Shown piece after piece: positions 5,454-11,116 of a DNA stretch of 11,116 nucleotides. The position numbers were made by a program, and so were the translations under genes. Each line of letters starts with the position of its first letter. Position 1 is the first letter of the stretch. Origin of the DNA: Candidatus Colwellbacteria bacterium RIFCSPLOWO2_01_FULL_48_10 (lineage in GTDB: Bacteria > Patescibacteriota > Minisyncoccia > UBA6257 > Colwellbacteraceae); assembly GCA_001817755.1 (NCBI GenBank), contig MHIY01000012.1, positions 1 through 11,116 on the forward strand. The letters are read 5' to 3'. The notes below the pieces were generated by a model. The model was not told where the DNA came from, ran no database searches, and saw nothing but the letters and a program-made list of their open reading frames with translations.

Positions 5454-6966
5454 CAAAATTAGAATTGTTTGCAACATATTCCCGATTAAGCTCATAGATA
5501 TAGCCTAATTTGGCGGTTCCAAATTTATTTTCCTTGCTGTAAGGCACTCCTTCGGGCAATACACGTTTTTGGAACTGCCTTTTTAGCAGTGGCGACACAT
5601 CAAACCATTGCCGGCCCAAATCTCTTATACAGTTAGTCGCATACGTAAGAGTAGTCTCAATATCTAACTGATCAATATTAGACTCATTACGTGAGATTCT
5701 GGCGGCCATTATCTGGTTATCAATTTCCTCTTTTCGTTCCTTAAATTCCTCGATAGTATAAGATCCCTCTTCGCGCATCTCGCAAATTCTTTTCTTTCTG
5801 GCTTCCAGAGCGCTAATCTGCTTATCGTATTTATTAGTTTCTGTAGAGATCTTGCCTTTCTCTTCATTCCAAAAATCTATAACTGTTTCGTTAAATACCG
5901 CTAGGAAATCTTCGTTAGGTGTTATCTTTTGCAAGTATGCAACAAAGTCTTTCTCAACCGTTACCTTATCTAAACTCTTTCCAAATCTCTCACAATCTTT
6001 ACTTTTGCAATGATAATAAGAGTATTTGCCGCCATTACCTCTAGGAGAACTGCCAGTCATAGTCTCGTTACAAGAGGCGCACAAGATAAGCCTTCTCAAA
6101 GGAAACTCCGGGTTATATCTGTCATACGTAAATCTAACTTTCTTACCAGACTTGATAGCCTGTATTTGATAAAGCTCTTCTCTCGTTATCATTGGCTTAT
6201 GCAACCCGGTAATTTCCCTTTCTTCGCCTGGACCAGCCCAAGGATTAACCAGTATGCCAGCGTAGAACCTCAGGTATTTGCTAAGCATTTTATCAACTGA
6301 TTGCGAGGTAACTTTTCGGCCGGATAGTTCCTCTAAGCCGTCTTGCTTAAGCATCCTTACAATGTCTGTTTCCGAATATAAGCCCTTTGCAAATTCCTTT
6401 AGAGCCTTTTGTATGATAGGAAAGATTTTCTCGTCTGGTGGATCTGGTTCCGTTCTTTTTAGTCCATGTTTTCTAACTTGTAGCCTTCTATATCCTAAAG
6501 CTGATTTCCAAGGCCAAAGACCTTGTTTAAGTTTTGCTAGCATTCCTGCGCTGCATCTTTGCGCTCTTATACGATTATCAAATGTAGCGCTAGCCGCTAG
6601 GAGGGTTTCCATAAATTCCTCTGCTGGATTAGTGCCAATAGCTTCAGTAACAGAATGTAGGGTAACATTGTAATCCATTAATGTTTTCCTAACTGCGAAG
6701 TGATCTTGAGTATTCCTCGCGAATCTGTCTACCTTGAACACGACAAACGCTTGAATAGTTCCTTTGTTTTTGCTGCAAAAATTTACAGCCTTTAGAAGCT
6801 CTTCTCGTTCTGTAGATTTTGCAGATACTCCTTCTTCTCTAAAAATCTTTAGAATCTCGATACCCTTATTTTCACAGTATTCACGACAGCGCCTCTCTTG
6901 ATCGTCTAAAGAGGTTCCTTTGACCTGCTCATTGCTTGATACTCTTGTGTAAATTATTCCTTTCAT
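5416..6966 (-). CDS. Large serine recombinase (site-specific integrase)
   Basis: The 516-aa protein joins and cuts DNA at att sites via a phosphoserine intermediate. The N-terminal resolvase domain shows YTRVSS with catalytic Ser10 (residues 6-11) and the KVDRFARN motif (78-85). A recombinase domain follows (~150-270), then a zinc ribbon C296/C299/C320/C325 and a charged coiled coil (~365-425). This is the order found in integrases of the phiC31/TP901 class. The last 12 residues (VVPRGIEPLFCP) are encoded by DNA antisense to tRNA-Glu and the stop lies in the anticodon loop, so the C-terminal tail was probably fixed by integration at this site. ATG 6966 lies only 11 nt after a strong hairpin and has no good Shine-Dalgarno site. 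A promoter at 7110-7138 and a structured leader precede it. Confidence 0.93.
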   Translation of the reverse strand: MKGIIYTRVSSNEQVKGTSLDDQERRCREYCENKGIEILKIFREEGVSAKSTEREELLKAVNFCSKNKGTIQAFVVFKVDRFARNTQDHFAVRKTLMDYNVTLHSVTEAIGTNPAEEFMETLLAASATFDNRIRAQRCSAGMLAKLKQGLWPWKSALGYRRLQVRKHGLKRTEPDPPDEKIFPIIQKALKEFAKGLYSETDIVRMLKQDGLEELSGRKVTSQSVDKMLSKYLRFYAGILVNPWAGPGEEREITGLHKPMITREELYQIQAIKSGKKVRFTYDRYNPEFPLRRLILCASCNETMTGSSPRGNGGKYSYYHCKSKDCERFGKSLDKVTVEKDFVAYLQKITPNEDFLAVFNETVIDFWNEEKGKISTETNKYDKQISALEARKKRICEMREEGSYTIEEFKERKEEIDNQIMAARISRNESNIDQLDIETTLTYATNCIRDLGRQWFDVSPLLKRQFQKRVLPEGVPYSKENKFGTAKLGYIYELNREYVANNSNFVVPRGIEPLFCP

Positions 6967-7103
6967 GTTTCTAAAAACCCTAAAGGGACGGTCTGGTACC
7001 CCAATTCAGTTGCTCCGAAGAGTTCCCTCGTTGGCAGACCGCCCCTTTAGGGCAGCGCGGGAATAAAAAATCTCCTCGGAATAACGCTATTAAATTGGGG
7101 TAC
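6967..7103 (-). promoter_or_regulatory. Structured leader of the recombinase gene (attenuator/pseudoknot candidate)
   Basis: In transcript order there are four segments. Segment 1 is GTACCCCAATT (7103-7093), segment 2 is 7052-7035, segment 3 is AATTGGGGTAC (7006-6996), and segment 4 is 6995-6978. Segments 1 and 3 pair perfectly over 11 bp. Segments 2 and 4 pair over 17 of 18 bp and are followed by TTTTT, then AGAAAC and the ATG. The 2:4 hairpin plus T5 reads as an intrinsic terminator placed directly before the gene. Segment 3 lies in its loop, so 1:3 pairing would compete with it or form a pseudoknot. A C(TTCG)G mini-hairpin (7022-7013) and an SD-like GAGGAG (7077-7072) are also present. Confidence 0.6.
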
Positions 7104-7109
7104 GATCTT

Positions 7110-7138
7110 ATAATAACGTTTGTACTGCTTCCTTGCAA
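7110..7138 (-). promoter_or_regulatory. Candidate recombinase promoter
   Basis: On the minus strand TTGCAA (7138-7133, 4 of 6) and TATTAT (7115-7110, 5 of 6) are 17 nt apart. Transcription would start near 7103, the first base of leader segment 1. GGGGTACC-type sites lie upstream (7175-7182), at the start point (7097-7103), and inverted in the leader (6996-7002). Confidence 0.5.
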
Positions 7139-7140
7139 AT

Positions 7141-7243
7141 TCTTTGACAGTGTATGTAATGTCAAACGTAATAAGGGGTACCAGTCCGTGCGCGCAATCA
7201 CTATTCTAATCGCTGAAGCAAAGCTCTTTGACAATGTATATAA
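7141..7243. repeat. Pair of 19-bp direct repeats in the element control region
   Basis: TCTTTGACAGTGTATGTAA (7141-7159) and TCTTTGACAATGTATATAA (7225-7243) match at 17 of 19 positions and are 84 bp apart. The first is also part of a dyad, TTTGACA-N10-TGTCAAA (7143-7166). They may be binding sites for an element-encoded regulator or initiator. Confidence 0.55.
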
Positions 7244-7248
7244 ACAGT

Positions 7249-7572
7249 TCATGTACCGAGGCTCTTGTTCTTATGATACGACCTTTTAGCAATATCCTTA
7301 CGTTTTTGTGGGTTATTTGCTACCCAGCGTTTCCAGCTTAAATAGGCATTAACAACCCACGGCAGGCGCTTTGATCGCGCCTTCTTCCTGTACCGGCGCA
7401 CGATCTCGCGCCATTTATCCGGATTCTTCTTGCGCCAAACAGTGATCTCTTTAGCTACACATTTTGTGCATATTAAGCGCTGGTTCTGCCATGTATAGCG
7501 AATGGGGCGAAATTCCACGGTACACTTCCGACACCATTTGATCACTTTGATATCTTTGTAGAATTTAGCCAT
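7249..7572 (-). CDS. Small basic zinc-ribbon protein
   Basis: A 107-aa, strongly basic protein with no family I can name. The N-terminal half holds two CxxC pairs, C14/C17 and C35/C38, spaced as in a zinc ribbon. The rest contains two imperfect copies of a W-x3-NP-x-K-x3-I-x2-R-x-Y-type unit near residues 46-63 and 82-99, a layout seen next to HNH or zinc-finger domains in phage-like proteins; no catalytic HNH histidines are visible. Nucleic-acid binding is likely, catalysis is not shown. It is the last gene of the primase operon and starts 2 nt after the primase stop. A GGTGGAG sequence about 13 nt before the ATG lies at the foot of an 18-bp hairpin, so its translation may be coupled or masked. 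Confidence 0.75.
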   Translation of the reverse strand: MAKFYKDIKVIKWCRKCTVEFRPIRYTWQNQRLICTKCVAKEITVWRKKNPDKWREIVRRYRKKARSKRLPWVVNAYLSWKRWVANNPQKRKDIAKRSYHKNKSLGT

Positions 7573-7574
7573 TT

Positions 7575-10220
7575 TTAAGTAGTTTCTCCACCCTCTTCGG
7601 AGTTTTTGTCCTTAATGTCATCGAGCAATGAGGGCAAAGCAGCCCCATCTTCTCCTATAGACATAAACTCCGAAGAGGGTGGGATTACTTTGCTTTGTTT
7701 TTCTAAAAGACGACTGAATTTCGATTCTATAGACCATAGCCAAGGAGCTTTACTTCCTGAAGGCATATTCGGCGAATGATAACGAAACACCAAGCCCAGC
7801 ATTTCCAATTCGATTAGTTTTCTAGATGTCGTTTTAGATGATCTGTCGATTTTTTTGGACAGTTCGTTTATTGTGATGCCAGCGTTATCGATGAGAGCGT
7901 TTAATACTTCTGCCCTGTCAATTTGTGCTGCCGAGCGAACCAGTGGCAACAATGTTCTGCATTCATCCATCGATACGGCGATTTTATTCCGGAGCACTGC
8001 AAGCGCAATAGCGTAGTTTCGCAACTGATTAAGCGCGCGCCATGGCTCTTCTATTTGTGTGTCCAGACGGTCATAGAAAGTTATGTCCTTTCCATCTTCA
8101 TTTTTGAAGGTTTCTGCCTTTGTGATTGCTATACCCCTAACTCTTCTGATGAATTCAGCCCCATCATTCAACCACTCGCGTACCAGATTATCATCAATTG
8201 TCGGTAGCGGCGCTCCCGCATCAAACCGTTTTATTATTCTATCGCAAAAAGAAGATACAAGAATTGCCGCTGTTTTTATATTTTTCGAACGATCTTCGTT
8301 ATTCCATGCAATGTCATATCCTCTTTTACTGTCCGCTTCGGTTAAATTAGGGATCCTGTAAGTGAGGAAACGAGATCCCAATTGATTAACATAGTTATGG
8401 TGTTTACTCAATATCGCAGGGGTTATGCAAGCGATAAGTGGAAAGGCAGCTTTGTATTTCATCAAACCCCTTGTAGCAGTAAACTTTTCAAATTCTCCAT
8501 CAAAGATACTTGTAAGATCCCCAAGGATTTTTTTAACCGTTTCCTCGTTGAGTGAAAAAAGAGTTGTAAGATCACGGATAAGCAGAATCTTTTTATCAAG
8601 AATGGTCAGTAAATCTTTCGGATCTGATCCATCGGGCGGCATATAGCCGGAAGCGAAAGCGTTTTCAGACATCGTACTTAAATAAATTACCCTTTCTTTA
8701 TCCAAGCATCGGAAAAGTTTTAGACCCTCTGTTTTTAAAGATGACGGATTACCAATGACAAGGAGCCAAAGCGGAACATTCAAATTGAGTGCACAGGAAA
8801 TACTAGCGGCCATCTCAATTTCGATAAGTTCTTTTGAAGTAACGCCTATTTTTGAGATAGCTGCGTGTATCTCTTCCAAGTCTATGTCTCTATCAAGGAG
8901 TTTTACTTCCTCCTGTACGTTTTTGTTGTCGGGGTGTTTGTCGTTTAGAAATCGGGCAGCAAGAGATAGAATAAGCATCCTCGCCTCATTCCTGTTGTAC
9001 ATTTTTAGCGTAACTAAATCTCGGACTAATGCCGATTGCGTTTTGTCGGATATGATAAGAGATGTATTGAATTTCTTTTCATAGATGATTTTATTATTAC
9101 TATCTCTTATTTTTACCGTGCTATGAATTAACTCCCAAATATAATTATCGATTTTATATACATAAGCTGTATCATTGCCATAGTAACGCTCTTCAACAAA
9201 ATCAATAGTCGTCGCACCCTCGTTAAACTCCTGAAAGTTTTTGAGATCGAGGAATATGTCTATGTTGCCAATTTCAAGGAAATAATCATTTATGTCGTAA
9301 CCAGCCTTTTTGTTGGGATTCATCGCGTCTTCCCACCTAAACATAGAGACCTTTCTTCCTGTCGCTGAAAGTTCTTTTGCCCGAATAGGCGCATTATCTA
9401 AACCAGTGTCATCAAAATCGTAAATAATTCTCCACTCTATGTTAGTAAGAGTTGTAAAAAATTTGAGTATATTTGAAGATATCGCTGTTGTCTCGCCGGT
9501 TGTAAGAGTAACAACTCCAATTTCATCCTCTAATCCTTTCTTTTTAACTTCTTGATATAAAATTGCAGTATCGTATTCGCCGGCAACAAGATAAATTATT
9601 TTCTTGTTATGTATGCCGCCTACGGTCCAGATGTCGTGCTTTTTGGGCTTAATATAATAAGAAAGCCACTTCGGATTATTCTTCTTATGCTCATCCTGCA
9701 TCTTTTTTGGAATTATGGTTTTTGCTTTATATCCGGACACCTCTTCACGATCATAGTAGAGAAAGAGAATATGGTCATAGCTGCTTGCTAAGCTCATTTT
9801 AGAGATTGTTTCTTGTTCCAATCCGCGTTTTTTGAGGTAGAGGCTGTGTTCATCAGTAAGGTTTATAAACTTCAGTGATTTTTTCTGCTGTGGCATTGCA
9901 TCTTCTATTTGCACGCCGGCTATACCTGCGGCAATTTTAAGAACTTTCGGATAATCCTTTTTTATATCTAATCCTTCTTGTTTTGCTATTACACCAAAAA
10001 TATTTTCGCCCTCAAAGCACCTTTGAGACATACAAGAAATGGTTTGACTGTTCGGGTGTAATGCAAGCGAAGGGGTTTTATGTCCGGTTCCACGTCCTCC
10101 TTGCTCATGCGAAATACACCAATACTGATTTACGGATGTTTTCACTGCTTGATAATGTTCAAGCAATTTCCCCATAGGTAGGGCGGTTTTAATTTGTCTC
10201 GTATCAGTTTTCATATTCAT
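7575..10220 (-). CDS. Primase-helicase replication protein of the element
   Basis: An 881-aa multidomain protein, probably the element's own replication factor. Residues ~30-85 form a CHC2-type zinc finger (C35, H38, C63, C68), as in DnaG-like primases. A Toprim domain follows (~205-315), with GEYD (214-217) and DFDDTG (268-273) as the metal-binding acids. An ATPase domain (~470-640) has a Walker A-like GNPSSLKT (490-497) in which Leu replaces the usual last Gly, then a Walker B-like KILLIRD (544-550), a sensor-like ACITPA (597-602) and GSRFLTYRI (616-624) as a possible arginine finger. The C-terminus is a winged helix (~768-813) and an acidic tail. The start overlaps the previous stop (ATGA), showing translational coupling; M3 is an alternative start. 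Element-coded primase-helicases of this layout serve replication after excision. Confidence 0.85.
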   Translation of the reverse strand: MNMKTDTRQIKTALPMGKLLEHYQAVKTSVNQYWCISHEQGGRGTGHKTPSLALHPNSQTISCMSQRCFEGENIFGVIAKQEGLDIKKDYPKVLKIAAGIAGVQIEDAMPQQKKSLKFINLTDEHSLYLKKRGLEQETISKMSLASSYDHILFLYYDREEVSGYKAKTIIPKKMQDEHKKNNPKWLSYYIKPKKHDIWTVGGIHNKKIIYLVAGEYDTAILYQEVKKKGLEDEIGVVTLTTGETTAISSNILKFFTTLTNIEWRIIYDFDDTGLDNAPIRAKELSATGRKVSMFRWEDAMNPNKKAGYDINDYFLEIGNIDIFLDLKNFQEFNEGATTIDFVEERYYGNDTAYVYKIDNYIWELIHSTVKIRDSNNKIIYEKKFNTSLIISDKTQSALVRDLVTLKMYNRNEARMLILSLAARFLNDKHPDNKNVQEEVKLLDRDIDLEEIHAAISKIGVTSKELIEIEMAASISCALNLNVPLWLLVIGNPSSLKTEGLKLFRCLDKERVIYLSTMSENAFASGYMPPDGSDPKDLLTILDKKILLIRDLTTLFSLNEETVKKILGDLTSIFDGEFEKFTATRGLMKYKAAFPLIACITPAILSKHHNYVNQLGSRFLTYRIPNLTEADSKRGYDIAWNNEDRSKNIKTAAILVSSFCDRIIKRFDAGAPLPTIDDNLVREWLNDGAEFIRRVRGIAITKAETFKNEDGKDITFYDRLDTQIEEPWRALNQLRNYAIALAVLRNKIAVSMDECRTLLPLVRSAAQIDRAEVLNALIDNAGITINELSKKIDRSSKTTSRKLIELEMLGLVFRYHSPNMPSGSKAPWLWSIESKFSRLLEKQSKVIPPSSEFMSIGEDGAALPSLLDDIKDKNSEEGGETT
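7588..7682. repeat. 18-bp perfect inverted repeat inside the primase 3' end
   Basis: The arms 7588-7605 and 7665-7682 are exactly complementary and enclose 59 nt of coding sequence. In the mRNA the second arm ends 15 nt before the ATG of the zinc-ribbon gene and includes the GGTGG next to it, so the hairpin could mask that start. No T run follows. Both arms contain the CTCTTCGGAG core that recurs in the element's two leaders. Confidence 0.65.
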
Positions 10221-10414
10221 TTTTGTTTACTGCCATATTTTTCCCGATAAATTTTCTCAAGAGAATCCCGAAAAATGGCAGTGGTAAGCTCAGCAATTAG
10301 GTATGCTTCTTGAATTTGTTTAATTGAGAAATCTTTTTCATAGGTAATCTTTAGCGCCCCTTGTATAAGTTGTAAAAACTCTATATCTTCAGCTAAAGAT
10401 TCCTTATTGTTCAT
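10217..10414 (-). CDS. Small hypothetical protein upstream of the primase
   Basis: A 65-aa, mostly helical, charged protein with no recognised domain (MNNKESLAED at the start, REKYGSKQK at the end). It lacks cysteines and membrane segments. Its stop overlaps the primase start as ATGA, a classic coupling signal, which strongly supports it as a real gene. It starts 11 nt after the preceding 44-aa gene and has no Shine-Dalgarno site of its own, so it probably depends on re-initiation. A helper or regulator of the primase is possible but unproven. Confidence 0.72.
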   Translation of the reverse strand: MNNKESLAEDIEFLQLIQGALKITYEKDFSIKQIQEAYLIAELTTAIFRDSLEKIYREKYGSKQK

Positions 10415-10425
10415 GATTTTGTTTA

Positions 10426-10560
10426 TTATTTTTTATCTTCTTTAATTTTCTGAAAAATAAACTCCACCAGCCAACGCATCTCATCACGTATTTCTTCTGC
10501 TTTATCATCAGATAAAGTTTCATCTCTAATCAATTCTTTTACGCGATTTAGACTTAACAT
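10426..10560 (-). CDS. 44-aa acidic helical protein, first gene of the operon
   Basis: I chose ATG 10560 because AGAGGA lies 5 nt upstream; the longer frame from 10629 would run through the leader hairpins and is unlikely. The product (MLSLNRVKELIRDETLSDDK at the start) reads as two amphipathic helices rich in Asp, Glu and Lys. It resembles small hypothetical proteins I associate with CPR genomes and mobile elements, but I cannot name a function. Its ribosome-binding site is the 3' arm of a 13-bp perfect hairpin, so translation is probably controlled by RNA structure. Confidence 0.65.
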   Translation of the reverse strand: MLSLNRVKELIRDETLSDDKAEEIRDEMRWLVEFIFQKIKEDKK

Positions 10561-10631
10561 AAAAATCCTCTTCGCAGGATAGGCTTTTGCGCCATCCCAC
10601 CCTGCGAAGAGGAGATTTAGGTGGCGCAAAA
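10561..10631 (-). promoter_or_regulatory. Structured leader of the replication operon (attenuator/RBS-masking candidate)
   Basis: In transcript order there are four segments: TTTTGCGCCA (10631-10622), TCCTCTTCGCAGG (10613-10601), TGGCGCAAAA (10594-10585) and CCTGCGAAGAGGA (10578-10566), followed by TTTTT and the ATG. Segments 1 and 3 pair perfectly over 10 bp, and segments 2 and 4 over 13 bp. Segment 4 contains the Shine-Dalgarno GAAGAGGA, so 2:4 pairing would hide it and, with T5, also resembles a terminator. The layout is the same as in the recombinase leader. Confidence 0.62.
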
Positions 10632-10637
10632 ACCTAA

Positions 10638-10666
10638 AAACTGCAACATATTTATGGTTGCAGTTT
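10638..10666 (-). terminator. 10-bp hairpin with T-rich tail (terminator or operator)
   Basis: AAACTGCAAC and GTTGCAGTTT pair perfectly around 9 nt. On the minus strand the stem runs into a T-rich stretch (TTTTTAGGTTTTT), fitting a terminator for the upstream gene ending at 10721. The same dyad overlaps the -10 box and start point of the operon promoter, so it could equally be a repressor operator. Confidence 0.5.
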
Positions 10667-10692
10667 ATACGTGTCTAGAAGCTATGTCCCAA
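10664..10692 (-). promoter_or_regulatory. Candidate promoter of the replication operon
   Basis: On the minus strand TTGGGA (10692-10687, 4 of 6) and TATAAA (10669-10664, 5 of 6) are 17 nt apart. The start would be near 10657, inside the 10-bp dyad and upstream of the four-segment leader. Confidence 0.45.
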
Positions 10693-10720
10693 CAGATAAC
10701 GATCCTCTTATTTGATATTA

Positions 10721-11116
10721 TTAAGTCCTTAATTTATCTATTTTTTTCTTAATCCTCAGGGCTTTCTTCATCTTTGATATAGCGTTTATAATTACCCAAT
10801 GCTCTAAATCCACACCCCTTTTGGAAAATTCTCCACCGATCTGTCTTATGGTTTTACCGCTCTCTTTCATCTTATAAATTTCGTAATCTCTCTCAAACTC
10901 TGATCTGCGCCCCTTTCTTTTCTTAGCCAAAACTACCCCGGCCTCTGTCTTGATTAGTGGCCAGGCTCTTTTGATATCTTCTAAAGTTAGATATTGATGC
11001 AATAATATATTTGCTCCATGTGATCCATCTTCAGGATTATTTATTTCTAATATTACACCATCTGGATCATAGTCATCTTGTGGGAGGAAATCGTTCTCTA
11101 TAATATATTTTTTGAT
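10721..11116 (-). CDS. Putative DNA-binding protein with resolvase-type HTH (partial)
   Basis: The frame is open from the right edge to the TAA at 10721, giving 131 visible residues. A TTG at 11002 could serve as a start, but the frame continues without a stop to the edge (KKYIIENDFLPQDDYDPDG...), so the gene most likely begins outside. The visible N-terminal part is acidic (DYDPDG, NNPEDG). The middle is Lys/Arg-rich (KKRKGRRSE). Residues ~80-118 (YKMKESGKTIRQIGGEFSKR and on) read as a helix-turn-helix of the resolvase/transposase kind, ending in a basic tail. It may regulate or replicate the element. No family is assigned. Confidence 0.68.
   Translation of the reverse strand: MKKYIIENDFLPQDDYDPDGVILEINNPEDGSHGANILLHQYLTLEDIKRAWPLIKTEAGVVLAKKRKGRRSEFERDYEIYKMKESGKTIRQIGGEFSKRGVDLEHWVIINAISKMKKALRIKKKIDKLRT

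Larger units (their letters stand above)
5416..11116. mobile_element. Integrated element at tRNA-Glu (left end; right end outside the window)
   Basis: A serine recombinase abuts and overlaps the tRNA. A control region, a primase-helicase operon and small accessory genes follow, all on one strand and more AT-rich than the host side. No tail, capsid, conjugation or relaxase gene is visible in the part shown, so this is an integrative plasmid, satellite or prophage fragment of undetermined type. The second attachment site, expected to repeat part of 5416-5453, is not within the window. Confidence 0.75.

Noticed and set aside
7061..7077. Leader peptide behind the GAGGAG in the recombinase leader
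   Set aside because: The only start codon at the right distance is ATT, which is very rare, and the frame would have five codons. Kept only as a note in the leader entry.
6980..7252. 90-codon minus-strand frame in the recombinase control region
   Set aside because: It crosses the promoter, direct repeats and leader hairpins. Its LYTLSK and LHTLSK repeats only reflect the DNA direct repeats.
1..11116. CRISPR array
   Set aside because: No set of regularly spaced identical repeats was found. The repeats here are palindromes, paired leader arms and short direct repeats.

Overview
The window looks like a piece of a Patescibacteria/CPR (probably Parcubacteria-like) chromosome carrying one end of an integrated mobile element. 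This placement is an inference. It rests on short, tightly packed genes with weak Shine-Dalgarno sites, a tRNA without an encoded CCA, a GxxExxY-type nuclease module surrounded by GTCCGCG repeats, and the small zinc-binding and acidic proteins of the element. TGA is used as a normal stop, so the Gracilibacteria/SR1 code does not apply.

Positions 1-5381 are host-like and relatively GC-rich. On the minus strand, running off the left edge, is a secreted protein with a calcium-binding-type D-rich repeat and a fibronectin type III domain. On the plus strand follow a pterin-4a-carbinolamine dehydratase, a heavily modified recG, and a hypothetical gene with its own promoter and terminator. recG carries three intrusions: a 64-bp palindrome cluster at its 5' end that cuts off an apparent older N-terminus, a short in-frame repeat insertion in the linker after the wedge domain, and an in-frame ~157-codon PD-(D/E)XK (GxxExxY) module between helicase motifs II and III. 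All RecG motifs I looked for remain in frame. About 380 bases of palindrome-rich non-coding DNA then lead to tRNA-Glu(TTC).

From the 3' half of that tRNA to the right edge (5416-11116) the DNA is AT-rich, and every gene I call is on the minus strand. This is an integrated element: a large serine recombinase whose last codons are antisense to the tRNA, a 282-bp control region, and a compact operon. In transcription order the operon encodes a 44-aa acidic protein, a 65-aa protein, an 881-aa primase-helicase coupled to it by an ATGA overlap, and a 107-aa zinc-ribbon protein 2 nt further on. A DNA-binding-like gene lies upstream and runs off the window. The other end of the element is not in view.

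Two results stand out. First, recG seems to have absorbed a nuclease-bearing mobile module and related orphan repeats without losing its frame. Second, the recombinase gene and the replication operon have 5' leaders with the same layout: four overlapping pairing segments (1:3 and 2:4), the last followed by T5 directly before the start codon. This looks like a shared attenuator, pseudoknot or RBS-masking switch controlling both excision/integration and replication. No ligand or regulator can be named from the sequence.
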